Assembly: GCA_946221385.1 (NCBI GenBank)
Contig: CAMIGX010000005.1
Coordinates: 83,262 to 147,261 of the forward strand
From: an uncultured Propionimicrobium sp.
GTDB lineage: Bacteria; Actinomycetota; Actinomycetes; Propionibacteriales; Propionibacteriaceae
DNA: 64,000 nt
Direction: 5' to 3'
The position numbers were made by a program, and so were the translations under genes. This document shows positions 45,303 through 53,370 of the stretch, one piece after another (positions within the stretch are counted from its first letter, which is position 1; every line of letters begins with the position of its first letter). Below the pieces are notes generated by a model. That model made no database searches. It saw only the letters and a list, made by a program, of their open reading frames with translations, and had not been told where the DNA came from.

Positions 45303-46754
45303 ATGACTGCCGTGCAGACCACCTCTGAGGAGACGAAGATCGCCGGCGTCGGCCGCGTCACCCGCGTCATCGGTTCGGTCGTCGACGTCGAGTTCCCAGC
45401 TGGGCAAATTCCCGACATCTACAATGCGCTCGAAGTCGATGCGACCGTCGACGGCGAGACTCGTACCTTCATTCTCGAAGTCGAGCTGCAGATCGGCGAC
45501 AACATCGTGCGCTGCATCTCGTTGAAGCCGACTGACGGCGTGCGCCGCGGCGCTAAGGTGCGCGACACTGGCGCCCCGATCTCGGTGCCGGTGGGCGAGG
45601 TCACCAAGGGACACGTCTGGAATGTCACCGGCGACGTGCTGAACGATGACCCGGCTAACGTCCAGGTCACCGAGCGCTGGCCGATCCACCGCGATCCGCC
45701 GCCCTTCGACGCGCTGCAGCCGGAGACCCAGATGCTACAGACCGGTATCAAGGTCATCGACCTGCTGACCCCCTACGTGCAGGGCGGCAAGATTGGTCTG
45801 TTCGGTGGCGCGGGCGTCGGCAAGACTGTTTTGATCCAAGAGATGATCTTCCGTATCGCTCACAACTTCGGTGGCACCTCGGTGTTCGCCGGCGTGGGCG
45901 AGCGCACCCGTGAAGGCAACGACCTGATCGTCGAAATGGACGAAGCCGGCGTGCTCAAGGACACTGCGCTGGTCTTCGGTCAGATGGATGAGCCGCCGGG
46001 CACCCGACTGCGCGTCGCACTGTCGGCGCTGACGATGGCCGAATATTTCCGCGACGTCGAAAACCAGGACGTGTTGTTGTTCATCGACAACATCTTCCGC
46101 TTCACCCAGGCTGGTTCTGAGGTTTCCACGCTGCTCGGCCGGATGCCTTCTGCGGTGGGCTATCAGCCGACCTTGGCTGACGAGATGGGCGCCCTGCAAG
46201 AGCGAATTACCTCGACCCGCGGCAACTCGATCACCTCGATGCAGGCGATCTACGTCCCCGCTGACGACTACACCGACCCGGCTCCGGCGACGACCTTCGC
46301 GCACCTCGACGCCACCACCGAGCTTTCACGTTCGATCGCGTCGCGTGGTATCTATCCGGCTGTCGATCCGCTGACCTCGTCCAGCCGCATCTTGGACGCA
46401 CAGTACATCGGCCAGGAGCACTACGACGTGGCCACGCGCGTCAAGCAGATCTTGCAGCGCAACCAGGAACTACAAGACATCATCGCCATCCTGGGTATCG
46501 ACGAGTTGAGCGAAGACGACAAGATCGTCGTCGCGCGCGCCCGTCGCGTCCAGCAATTCTTGAGCCAGAACTTCTACGTCGCTGAGAAGTTCACCGGCGT
46601 TCCCGGTTCGACTGTTCCGGTCGCCGAGACCGTCGAGAGCTTCCGGATGATCTGTGACGGTGAATGTGACGAGATTCCTGAGCAGGCCTTCTTCAACGTC
46701 GGTGGCATGGAAGATGTCATGGCCAAGTGGGAACAGCTCAAGAAGGGCAACTGA
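45303..46754 (+). CDS. atpD: ATP synthase F1 subunit beta
   Basis: 483 residues. Catalytic Walker A GGAGVGKT at 168-175, the GERTREGNDL block with the catalytic Glu, Walker B VLLFIDNIFR, and the DELSEDD lever segment (DELSEED in most). AAGGAG precedes the ATG. Confidence 0.98.
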   Translation: MTAVQTTSEETKIAGVGRVTRVIGSVVDVEFPAGQIPDIYNALEVDATVDGETRTFILEVELQIGDNIVRCISLKPTDGVRRGAKVRDTGAPISVPVGEVTKGHVWNVTGDVLNDDPANVQVTERWPIHRDPPPFDALQPETQMLQTGIKVIDLLTPYVQGGKIGLFGGAGVGKTVLIQEMIFRIAHNFGGTSVFAGVGERTREGNDLIVEMDEAGVLKDTALVFGQMDEPPGTRLRVALSALTMAEYFRDVENQDVLLFIDNIFRFTQAGSEVSTLLGRMPSAVGYQPTLADEMGALQERITSTRGNSITSMQAIYVPADDYTDPAPATTFAHLDATTELSRSIASRGIYPAVDPLTSSSRILDAQYIGQEHYDVATRVKQILQRNQELQDIIAILGIDELSEDDKIVVARARRVQQFLSQNFYVAEKFTGVPGSTVPVAETVESFRMICDGECDEIPEQAFFNVGGMEDVMAKWEQLKKGN

Positions 46755-46757
46755 TAG

Positions 46758-47168
46758 ATGGCTCGGGAGTTGACCGTCAATGTCGTCGCTAATGACGGCG
46801 AAGTGTGGGAGGGTACGGCGACCAATGTCATCGTGCGCACCACCGAGGGCGACTTGGGCATCTTGTACAACCACGAACCGTTGATGGCGATCCTGGTGCC
46901 GCACGCTGCTGAGATTTTCACCCCGGAAGGGGAGCGCGTCGTGTTGTCTATCGACTCAGGCTTCGTCTCGGTGTTCAACAACCACATCTCGATTCTCAGC
47001 CCATTTGGTGAGCTGGCCCGAGAGATCTCGGTCGAGGCAGCCCAGTCACGCTATGCCGCACTGCATGACATTGTCGATTCCGGCGACGCCACCGACGTGG
47101 AGCGCCGGGATTATCGTCGCGCCAAGGCCCAGCTGCGTGCTGCGGAAAAGATCCAAGGCCAACGCTGA
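46758..47168 (+). CDS. atpC: ATP synthase F1 subunit epsilon
   Basis: 136 residues. N-terminal beta-barrel (LTVNVVANDGEVWEGTATNV, TTEGDLGILYNHEPL) and a short C-terminal helical hairpin. It couples the shaft to the c-ring and can inhibit hydrolysis. The gene starts 3 bases after atpD. Confidence 0.96.
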   Translation: MARELTVNVVANDGEVWEGTATNVIVRTTEGDLGILYNHEPLMAILVPHAAEIFTPEGERVVLSIDSGFVSVFNNHISILSPFGELAREISVEAAQSRYAALHDIVDSGDATDVERRDYRRAKAQLRAAEKIQGQR

Positions 47169-47182
47169 AATAGCTGATTGAC

Positions 47183-47623
47183 GTGGGTTGGGCTGCTGTC
47201 ATGTGGGTCGTCTTTGCAGCAGCCTGCCTGCTCGCCGGTTTTCTGTTGATCCGACGGATGATGCTTGGCGACAGGCACACGGTCTTCGACTGCGTGCTGC
47301 GTGCCCCGGATTTGAAGCGGCCGCGCTGGCGTCCGGGCTTGGCCCGCTATCAAGGAGACCATATCCAATGGTTTCCGGTCTGGTCCTTTGGCGTCGGGCC
47401 GGCATTGGACTTGCGGCGCTCGCAGATAATCGACCTGACAGTGAGCGCAGACGCAGCTGAGGCATTGCCCAGCCCGATGATGCGTGACGACATGCGTCAT
47501 GTCTTGGTCAAAGCTCACCTTGACGGTCGGGCAATCGAGTTTGAGATGCTGCTCGGCAAAGCATCCAGTCTTGGATTGATGAGCTGGGTCGAGGCTGGCC
47601 CTAGGGGCTTGATGCGGCGCTGA
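47183..47623 (+). CDS. DUF2550 family membrane-anchored protein
   Basis: 146 residues: one N-terminal helix (WAAVMWVVFAAACLLAGFLLI), then a PH-like soluble domain (FDCVLRAPDLKRPRWRPGLARY, WFPVWSFGVGPALDLRR). Proteins of this family lie directly after atpC in many actinobacteria, as here (14-base gap). Function unknown. GTG start. Confidence 0.87.
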   Translation: MGWAAVMWVVFAAACLLAGFLLIRRMMLGDRHTVFDCVLRAPDLKRPRWRPGLARYQGDHIQWFPVWSFGVGPALDLRRSQIIDLTVSADAAEALPSPMMRDDMRHVLVKAHLDGRAIEFEMLLGKASSLGLMSWVEAGPRGLMRR

Positions 47624-47704
47624 TCCGTCGCGCTCGCGTTGGGTGTACGTCGTTGGCGCTGATCTTCGCCATCACAGAAGATTACAGATGCGGCGCAGCT
47701 AAGC

Positions 47705-48325
47705 TCACTGAGCCGCGGGATTACGGTCGCCGCCGGGCACCCAAAGCACTTCTGCAGCGCCGACATTTGCATTGACGTAGCGGCTCAAGATGAAGAAAAG
47801 ATCGCTCAACCGATTCAAATACTTGATCGCCAAGGGGTTGACGCCGCCATTGCTGCTGGACTCGTCGGCGAGTCCGTATTCTTCGGCAGCCAACCAGGCG
47901 GCGCGTTCCGCGCGGCGGGCGATCGTCCGGCAGACGTGTAGCTGGGCTGCAGCCGGGCAACCACCAGGCAAGATGAAAGATCGCAGATTGGGCAATTCTT
48001 CACCAAACAGATCACACCAGCGTTCGAGCTGGTCGATCGAGGCGGCGATGATGCGCAGCGGCTCGAAAGGCGGATCGGGAACTACTGGATTCGAAAGGTC
48101 GGCGCCCAGGTCGAAGAGCTCATTTTGAATGTGGCCGAGTACTGCGGTGACTTGCTCGTCCAAGCTAGCTGGTTGCGCCAAGAGCACGCCGATAGCGCTA
48201 TTGAGTTCGTCGACGTCACCATAGGCGGCCACTCGCAGATCTGTCTTGCGCGTGAGTTCATTGTTGGACAGCCGAGTCTGGCCGGCATCACCGGTGCGGG
48301 TGTAGATCTTCGTCAAGTTCACCAT
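47705..48325 (-). CDS. PduO-type cob(I)alamin adenosyltransferase
   Basis: Makes adenosylcobalamin, cofactor of methylmalonyl-CoA mutase. 206 residues. ATP-binding N-terminus YTRTGDAGQTRLSN; AAYGDVDELNSAIG; LPGGCPAAAQLHVCRTIARRAER with the trimer-interface arginines; YLNRLSDLFFILSRYVN at the end. The ATG at 48325 is preferred: it fits the family N-terminus and has TAGGCT-N7 before it. With the epimerase at 52.7-53.2 kb it supports a methylmalonyl-CoA pathway. Confidence 0.94.
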   Translation of the reverse strand: MVNLTKIYTRTGDAGQTRLSNNELTRKTDLRVAAYGDVDELNSAIGVLLAQPASLDEQVTAVLGHIQNELFDLGADLSNPVVPDPPFEPLRIIAASIDQLERWCDLFGEELPNLRSFILPGGCPAAAQLHVCRTIARRAERAAWLAAEEYGLADESSSNGGVNPLAIKYLNRLSDLFFILSRYVNANVGAAEVLWVPGGDRNPAAQ

Positions 48326-48332
48326 GACCACG

Positions 48333-48338
48333 AGCCTA
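48333..48338 (-). promoter_or_regulatory. Candidate -10 box for a leaderless adenosyltransferase transcript
   Basis: TAGGCT-N7-ATG on the minus strand, the same box and spacing as at hisN, SMP-30 and nucS. Confidence 0.5.
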
Positions 48339-48463
48339 GCCAGTCGCTGCAGTCAGCGAGACGCAACGATCGGGCAACGAAGCCGCGTCAGCATTTGGTT
48401 GACGCTGAAGCGATGGGATCATGGAACAGATCACACTGAGCTAGGTGACCAAAGGAGTCTGTG

Positions 48464-49216
48464 GTGAACAAGATTTTGCGGCAGTTGGCGGCTGTGCTGG
48501 CCGCCGGCGCGGTGGTGATGCTGGGTGGCTGCGCCTCTGGGCCGGCCGAACCGACCAATTCGCCGGCTGCTACAGACAATCCGGACGCGAAACGTTCGGT
48601 GCTATCCCCGCCGCCGCAGGTCACCGTGCCGCCCAAAGCTAGCGCCAGCGCAGCAGCCGGCAGCGTCGTAAATTGCGACTACACCCGCGCCGGATCGCCG
48701 GCCAAGCCGGTTGACCTGCCGGCGCAAAATGACGTGCCAGCGCATGGCACTGCCGTGGTCACCTTGGAAATGACTGAGGGGAATGTGACGATCACCATGG
48801 ACCGGCAGGCTGCGCCATGCACCGTAAACTCCTTCCAAGCGCTGGCCAGCCAGGGTTATTTCAATGACACCAAGTGCCATCGGCTGGTCGACCAGGGCAT
48901 TTTCGTCCTGCAGTGCGGCGATCCGACCGGCACCGGACGTGGTGGCCCAGGCTATCGATTCGCTGACGAATTGACCGGTTCCGAAACCTACCCGGCAGGC
49001 ACGGTCGCAATGGCTAATGCCGGTCCGGACACTAATGGTTCGCAATTCTTCTTAGTTTGGGCAGACACCAAATTGCAGCCCGATTACACCGTCTTCGGCA
49101 AACTTGACGATGCCTCTTTGCAGGTCGTCCAATCGATCGCAGCCAAGGGCGTCTCGCGAGACAATGCGCCCAATCCGATCAGTCCAGCGCAGATCAAGCA
49201 GGTCACTGCCGGCTGA
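48464..49216 (+). CDS. Cyclophilin-type peptidyl-prolyl isomerase lipoprotein
   Basis: 250 residues. Lipoprotein signal with lipobox MLGGC, then a Pro/Ser/Ala-rich linker to about residue 65. The cyclophilin domain follows: TVNSFQALASQGYFNDTKCHRL (catalytic Arg), CGDPTGTGRGGPGYRF, MANAGPDTNGSQFFLVW and YTVFGKLD. It probably folds exported proteins at the membrane face. AGGAG is 6 bases before the second of two adjacent GTGs (48464). Confidence 0.92.
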   Translation: MNKILRQLAAVLAAGAVVMLGGCASGPAEPTNSPAATDNPDAKRSVLSPPPQVTVPPKASASAAAGSVVNCDYTRAGSPAKPVDLPAQNDVPAHGTAVVTLEMTEGNVTITMDRQAAPCTVNSFQALASQGYFNDTKCHRLVDQGIFVLQCGDPTGTGRGGPGYRFADELTGSETYPAGTVAMANAGPDTNGSQFFLVWADTKLQPDYTVFGKLDDASLQVVQSIAAKGVSRDNAPNPISPAQIKQVTAG

Positions 49217-49243
49217 ACCGTAAAGCTGGCAGCTGCGCGTGGT

Positions 49244-50065
49244 TCAGCACTCGGCCAGTTGACGAATCAGTTCGGTGACGCGCGCCGGCTGCTCGGCGTG
49301 CACCCAATGGCCAGACTCGGGCAACATGACCAATTCTGCGGACGGAAATAGCTGCCGAATCGTGTCGAAATTCTCCGGGTCGATGTAGTCAGATTCGCCA
49401 CCGCCGACAAACAATGTCGAGCCAGCGAACTGTTTTTCATCTGCCTGCGCCGGCCAGCTGGCGACCTGCTCATGCTCCTCGCGAATCAATTGCAGGTTGG
49501 CTTTCCACGACCAGCCAGTAGCGGCATCCGGGTCACGCTGCAGATTTTGCAACAAGAATCCGCGGACCATTTCTTGATCAATGTCTTGGGCCAAGATCGC
49601 GTCCGCGTCGTCACGACTCTTGACGGCTGCCAGGTCCATGTCGAGCAGCAACCCAGCATTGCGTTCGAACTCGCCGGTGCCATCGCCGGTGCCTGGCGAC
49701 ATGTCGAGCACCCCCAGATGGTCGACTAGTTCGGGACGCAGCAGCGCGGTCAGCATCGCGACCTTGCCGCCCATGGAGTGTCCAACTAGCGTGATCGTGG
49801 CGTGTTCAGCGCCGTGAGCTGCGCGCAGTTCAGCAAGTACCTCAGCGACCGCGTCGACCTGCTCTAGATAGTCGAAGTGTTTGGTCCACGGTGATTTACC
49901 GTGATTCAGCAGGTCGACCAGCACCGTCGTCGCGCAGTCGCCAAGTGACCGTGCTATAGAAGAGAAGGCAGCGCCCTGCGCGAACAGACCGTGCAAGAAG
50001 ACGATCACTTGGTCGGTCTTAGCTTTAGCGTCATGTTGTCGATAGTGCAGCTTTGGCACGGTCAA
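49244..50065 (-). CDS. Alpha/beta hydrolase
   Basis: 273 residues. Oxyanion region VIFLHGLFAQG, nucleophile elbow GHSMGGKVAML, an acidic residue in the LFVGGGESDYIDPEN region and the catalytic His in ESGHWVHAEQP. It resembles YbfF-like esterases; the substrate is unknown. AAGGAG lies 8 bases before the GTG. It is third in a minus-strand group nucS-zinc protein-hydrolase. Confidence 0.9.
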   Translation of the reverse strand: MTVPKLHYRQHDAKAKTDQVIVFLHGLFAQGAAFSSIARSLGDCATTVLVDLLNHGKSPWTKHFDYLEQVDAVAEVLAELRAAHGAEHATITLVGHSMGGKVAMLTALLRPELVDHLGVLDMSPGTGDGTGEFERNAGLLLDMDLAAVKSRDDADAILAQDIDQEMVRGFLLQNLQRDPDAATGWSWKANLQLIREEHEQVASWPAQADEKQFAGSTLFVGGGESDYIDPENFDTIRQLFPSAELVMLPESGHWVHAEQPARVTELIRQLAEC

Positions 50066-50090
50066 AACTCCTTGTCAGCAGGGCGATAGC

Positions 50091-50366
50091 TCAGCGTCGA
50101 CGTTGCCAGCAAGTCGAGTGGTAGTGCCGGCGGTGCGTCAAGCCAGACGAAGATCCAATCGGCGGGGTATGCGGCCAGGCGACAATATGGGCCTCTCCGG
50201 AGACGATCTCCCGGTCACATTCGGGACAGCGGTAGGCCTTGGTAGAGGTGCCGGGCCGGACGCGTCGAATGATCCAAAGGCCGTCTGATTTACGTTCTGA
50301 GGTTTGGTGTTCGGCGTAGCTCAGCGGCCGCACCGGGCGGGAATACTTGTTGACGCGATGAGCCAT
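50091..50366 (-). CDS. Small zinc-ribbon-like protein adjacent to nucS
   Basis: 91 residues, basic. CPECD near residue 48 and HYHSTCW near the end give a plausible Cys/His metal site. Homologues next to nucS in actinobacteria are often labelled ATP/GTP-binding protein without evidence. It starts 3 bases after the nucS stop, so co-expression is likely and a link to DNA repair is possible. Function unknown. Confidence 0.78.
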   Translation of the reverse strand: MAHRVNKYSRPVRPLSYAEHQTSERKSDGLWIIRRVRPGTSTKAYRCPECDREIVSGEAHIVAWPHTPPIGSSSGLTHRRHYHSTCWQRRR

Positions 50367-50369
50367 GGT

Positions 50370-51083
50370 TCAAAACAGCCTATCTTCAGCGTTATCCATG
50401 CCGCGCAATGCGTCATAGTCGACCACGACGCAATCTAGCCCACGATCCTCGGCCAATACCTTAGCCTGCGGCTTGATCAGCTGTGCAGCGAAAATGCCGC
50501 GCACCGGACGCAACCCAGGATCACGATTCATCAGCTCGACGTAGCGGGTCAGTTGCTCCACGCCGTCGATTTCGCCGCGACGTTTTACCTCGACGGCGAC
50601 ATAGCTACCAGCGGCGTCTTTACACAAGATGTCGACTGGCCCGATAGCGGTCCTGTATTCGCGCTGCACGGTGCTCCAGCCCTCACCGAAAGTCGATGGG
50701 TTTTCGGCCAGCAGTGCCTGCAGGTGCGCCTCGACGCCGTCTTTTTGCAGGCCGGGGTCCTCGCCAAGCTCGTGGCTGGCATCCAGGAAAATCTTGCCGA
50801 TGCTGATCCGCAACTCGTCACCGCTGTGGGCCTTGACCTCCCAAATCCGGGTGATCCGCGGATCAAGCTCGTCGGTGGTGGCGCTGAGTTGGGCGTCAGC
50901 GGCTGGGATTTCCTTTATCGTGCACGGTGGATTCATCCAATTGAGTGGCTTGTAGGCTCGATCGTCGGCGTGAATCGAAACCGATCCATCCGCCTTGATC
51001 ATCAGCAGCCGAGTCGCGAACGGTAGGTGCGAGGTCAACCGTCCGGCGTAATCCACCTGACATTCCGCGATCACCAGACGCAT
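50370..51083 (-). CDS. nucS: Mismatch-specific endonuclease NucS (EndoMS)
   Basis: Cuts both strands at mismatches in actinobacteria that lack MutS/MutL. 237 residues, similar to M. tuberculosis Rv1321 along its length. N-terminal DNA-binding domain (MRLVIAECQVDYAGRL, VSIHADDRAYKPLNWMNPP); C-terminal RecB-like nuclease with Asp in AIGPVDILC and Glu/Lys in VAVEVKRRGEIDGVEQLTRY. The final residues DRLF match the sliding-clamp-binding tail of the family. TAGGCT sits 7 bases before the ATG with no Shine-Dalgarno. Confidence 0.96.
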   Translation of the reverse strand: MRLVIAECQVDYAGRLTSHLPFATRLLMIKADGSVSIHADDRAYKPLNWMNPPCTIKEIPAADAQLSATTDELDPRITRIWEVKAHSGDELRISIGKIFLDASHELGEDPGLQKDGVEAHLQALLAENPSTFGEGWSTVQREYRTAIGPVDILCKDAAGSYVAVEVKRRGEIDGVEQLTRYVELMNRDPGLRPVRGIFAAQLIKPQAKVLAEDRGLDCVVVDYDALRGMDNAEDRLF

Positions 51084-51090
51084 GCCGTCA

Positions 51091-51096
51091 AGCCTA
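51091..51096 (-). promoter_or_regulatory. Candidate -10 box for a leaderless nucS transcript
   Basis: TAGGCT-N7-ATG on the minus strand in the 40-base gap after the coiled-coil gene. Confidence 0.5.
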
Positions 51097-51123
51097 TCGA
51101 CTTTGCGAAAGGGTTAGGACACG

Positions 51124-52626
51124 TCAATTCTGCTCGTCGAGCTGCTTGAGCATTTCTGGCGGCAGATTGTCACGATCCAGGATGCGTGTGCTCTCCTCAT
51201 TGGGTTGCCCCTTAGGCTGTGCGCCTTGGGCCAACCATTGCTCGTCGGAGTCAGCGTCCACGTTCAGAAAATGCGCTTCGGGCAACTCCAGGCTAGGGAA
51301 GGGATCGCTATTTGGCAGATCTTCAGCCGATCCCAAGCCGAGGGTCTTTAAGGTCTCGAATTGCGCCAAGATCGCGTCCTTACGCTGCAAGAGCACCGCG
51401 GTTTCGCGCTCTAGTTGCTCCTTGCGCCAGCCGAACTGCTCCTCGAGCCGCTCCCGCATCATGGCAGCTTGCCGGTGAGCTGCGGCGATTTGGCTTTCGG
51501 CCTCGTTAGCTGCGTCAGTGCGAGTCTGCTCGGCAGCCTCTAGGGCCTCGGCCCGAATCTTTGCTGCCTGCTCATTTAGCTCGTTGACGTGCGAGACGGA
51601 TTCGTCATGCTGGGCCTTGGCCTGAGCCATCAACTCCGCGATCTCAGCGCGCACCTGCTCGGCCTCTGCCGCAGCCGCAGCGCGCAATTCGTCAGCTTCG
51701 CTAAGCGCAGCGGCACGAATTTCAGCCGATTTCTCTTGCGCTTCATTACGCAGCTTGGAGGCGTCAATCGACGCTTGACGTGCCATTTCATCGGCTTGTG
51801 CGCGGGCTTGGGCTAATAATTCGTCAGCCTTGCGCCGCGCATCGCTCAGCGCTCGCTCGCCAGCCTGGTTTGCCTGCTGTTCGCCTTCAGCAGCGCCGAC
51901 GCGGATCCGTTCGGCTTCCGAAGTCGCCTGCTGGGTGATGTCATTGGCTTGCCGTTGCGCGCCGTCAGTCAGCTCGCGGGCATTAGCCTGGGCTTGTTGC
52001 AGCGTCATGTCAGCGGTGGTCTTGGCCTGCTTTGTCAGACTTTCAGCTTGCCGGCGAGCTGCGTCGACGATCGAAGCAGACTCGGTGCGCGCGTCATTCA
52101 GAGCCTTCTCTACGTCGCGGTCAAGTTGTTCGCGGACCCGGCGCATGTGGCTCATCGCGGCAATCCGGACGTCATCGGCTTCGGTCTGGGCGCCGGCGCG
52201 CATGTCGGCGGCGACGCGGCGGGCTTCTTCTTTGACGCGTTCAGCTTCCAAGCCAGCTCGCGAGATGAGTTCAGCGGCCTGGTCCTCGGCGCTACGCAGC
52301 ATGCTGGTCGCATAGCTGCCCAGCCGCGAAAAGTCAGTGTCCGGCTTGGTGGATTGCAGCGTCGCCATTTCGCGACGCAGATGTTTGGTCAATTGACGCA
52401 GCGTCGAAATCTGCTTTTCCAGGTCGCGGACATAGCCGTCAACTGCTTGACGGTCATAGCCCCACATGCCATGCGGGAAACTGCCCGCGGCACTGGCTCG
52501 ATCGTCAAATAGATTAAGACCGGTCAGCTCGGTGTCGTCGACCTCCTGGGTATTTTCGACGACGGACTGCTCGACGCCTTCGTCGGCGTCCGATCCCGGT
52601 TGCGGCGGGCGTGCTTGTTGGCTCAT
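51124..52626 (-). CDS. Coiled-coil polar growth protein, DivIVA/Scy/FilP-like
   Basis: 500 residues from ATG 52626 (GGGAG 5 bases upstream). After a disordered head, GYDRQAVDGYVRDLEKQIS near residue 60 resembles the DivIVA N-terminal motif. Residues 75-430 are an almost unbroken Ala/Glu/Gln/Arg coiled coil with repeated ARxxADE-type units (LLAQARAQADEMARQASIDA). The tail (PEAHFLNVDADSDEQW) is acidic. It neighbours methylmalonyl-CoA epimerase, as scy and filP do in Streptomyces from memory. It probably scaffolds the cell pole or wall-growth zone. Confidence 0.82.
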   Translation of the reverse strand: MSQQARPPQPGSDADEGVEQSVVENTQEVDDTELTGLNLFDDRASAAGSFPHGMWGYDRQAVDGYVRDLEKQISTLRQLTKHLRREMATLQSTKPDTDFSRLGSYATSMLRSAEDQAAELISRAGLEAERVKEEARRVAADMRAGAQTEADDVRIAAMSHMRRVREQLDRDVEKALNDARTESASIVDAARRQAESLTKQAKTTADMTLQQAQANARELTDGAQRQANDITQQATSEAERIRVGAAEGEQQANQAGERALSDARRKADELLAQARAQADEMARQASIDASKLRNEAQEKSAEIRAAALSEADELRAAAAAEAEQVRAEIAELMAQAKAQHDESVSHVNELNEQAAKIRAEALEAAEQTRTDAANEAESQIAAAHRQAAMMRERLEEQFGWRKEQLERETAVLLQRKDAILAQFETLKTLGLGSAEDLPNSDPFPSLELPEAHFLNVDADSDEQWLAQGAQPKGQPNEESTRILDRDNLPPEMLKQLDEQN

Positions 52627-52728
52627 GACGGCTCCCTTTGACGCTGCTGAAGCGCTCGTCATGAGGCTAGCAACCCGTGCGGGTCAATCGAGGTTGACGC
52701 GCACGGGCCTAGCGGAATTACAGCTGAA

Positions 52729-53172
52729 TCAGTGGCCTTGGCCGGGCTGCACGATTTCGATCAGCACGCCCTTGCCCGACTTGGGGTGCATGAAGTTGAT
52801 CTTCGAACCGCCAGTGCCGATCCGCGGCTCGTCGTAAAGCAGCTGCATGCCACGCTCGCGCAGGGTCGCGCTGACGGCCTCAATGTCGGCGACGCGCCAA
52901 GCCATGTGGTGCAGGCCGGGGCGATTCTTCTCCAACCATTTGGCGGTGGTGGCATCCTCACGGGTGGGGGAGATCAGCTGCACCTGAGTCATGTGTTCGG
53001 TCAGCTCGGCAGCGGGGGCCATCATGATTTCGAAGACGCCCTGCTCGTCGTTGACTTCGCGGTGGATTTCGTGCCAGCCGAAGTTGTCCTTGTAGTACTG
53101 CGCGGCTTCCTCAGCGTCCGGGCTGACGTAGGCCACGTGATCAATCACAGTGAAAAGGTCTTGATTCTCCAT
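52729..53172 (-). CDS. mce: Methylmalonyl-CoA epimerase
   Basis: Interconverts (2R)- and (2S)-methylmalonyl-CoA between the transcarboxylase or carboxylase and the B12-dependent mutase. 147 residues, glyoxalase fold. Metal ligands H12 (IDHVAYV), Q65 (MTQVQL), H89 (GLHHMAW) and E139 (GVLIEIVQ) match the Propionibacterium enzyme, and the sequence is very close to it (NFMHPKSGKGVLIE, ATLRERGMQLLYDEP). The ATG is preceded by AACAAT at 6 bases rather than a Shine-Dalgarno. Confidence 0.96.
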   Translation of the reverse strand: MENQDLFTVIDHVAYVSPDAEEAAQYYKDNFGWHEIHREVNDEQGVFEIMMAPAAELTEHMTQVQLISPTREDATTAKWLEKNRPGLHHMAWRVADIEAVSATLRERGMQLLYDEPRIGTGGSKINFMHPKSGKGVLIEIVQPGQGH

Positions 53173-53300
53173 GTCTCAATTGTTCCACTAATGCGCACTC
53201 GATGGGGAGCCGGGGTTACGTTGCCTGGCCACTAAGACGTCCTGACAGCTGAATCCGGAGTAGCTAGGCAGCCCAAGCTTCGAACCAGACCTAAGACGAA

Positions 53301-53343
53301 CGACCGGCCAGCCCGTCGGACTAGAGACGGTGCTGACCGGTCG
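53301..53343 (-). terminator. Long hairpin downstream of pgm
   Basis: CGACCGG pairs with CCGGTCG, CAGC with GCTG and CCGTC with GACGG, about 16 pairs with one mismatch and one bulge around an 8-base loop. It lies 28 bases past the pgm stop. No T-run follows on the minus strand. Confidence 0.55.
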
Positions 53344-53370
53344 GTCATGTATCGCAACTGGCTATGCGGA

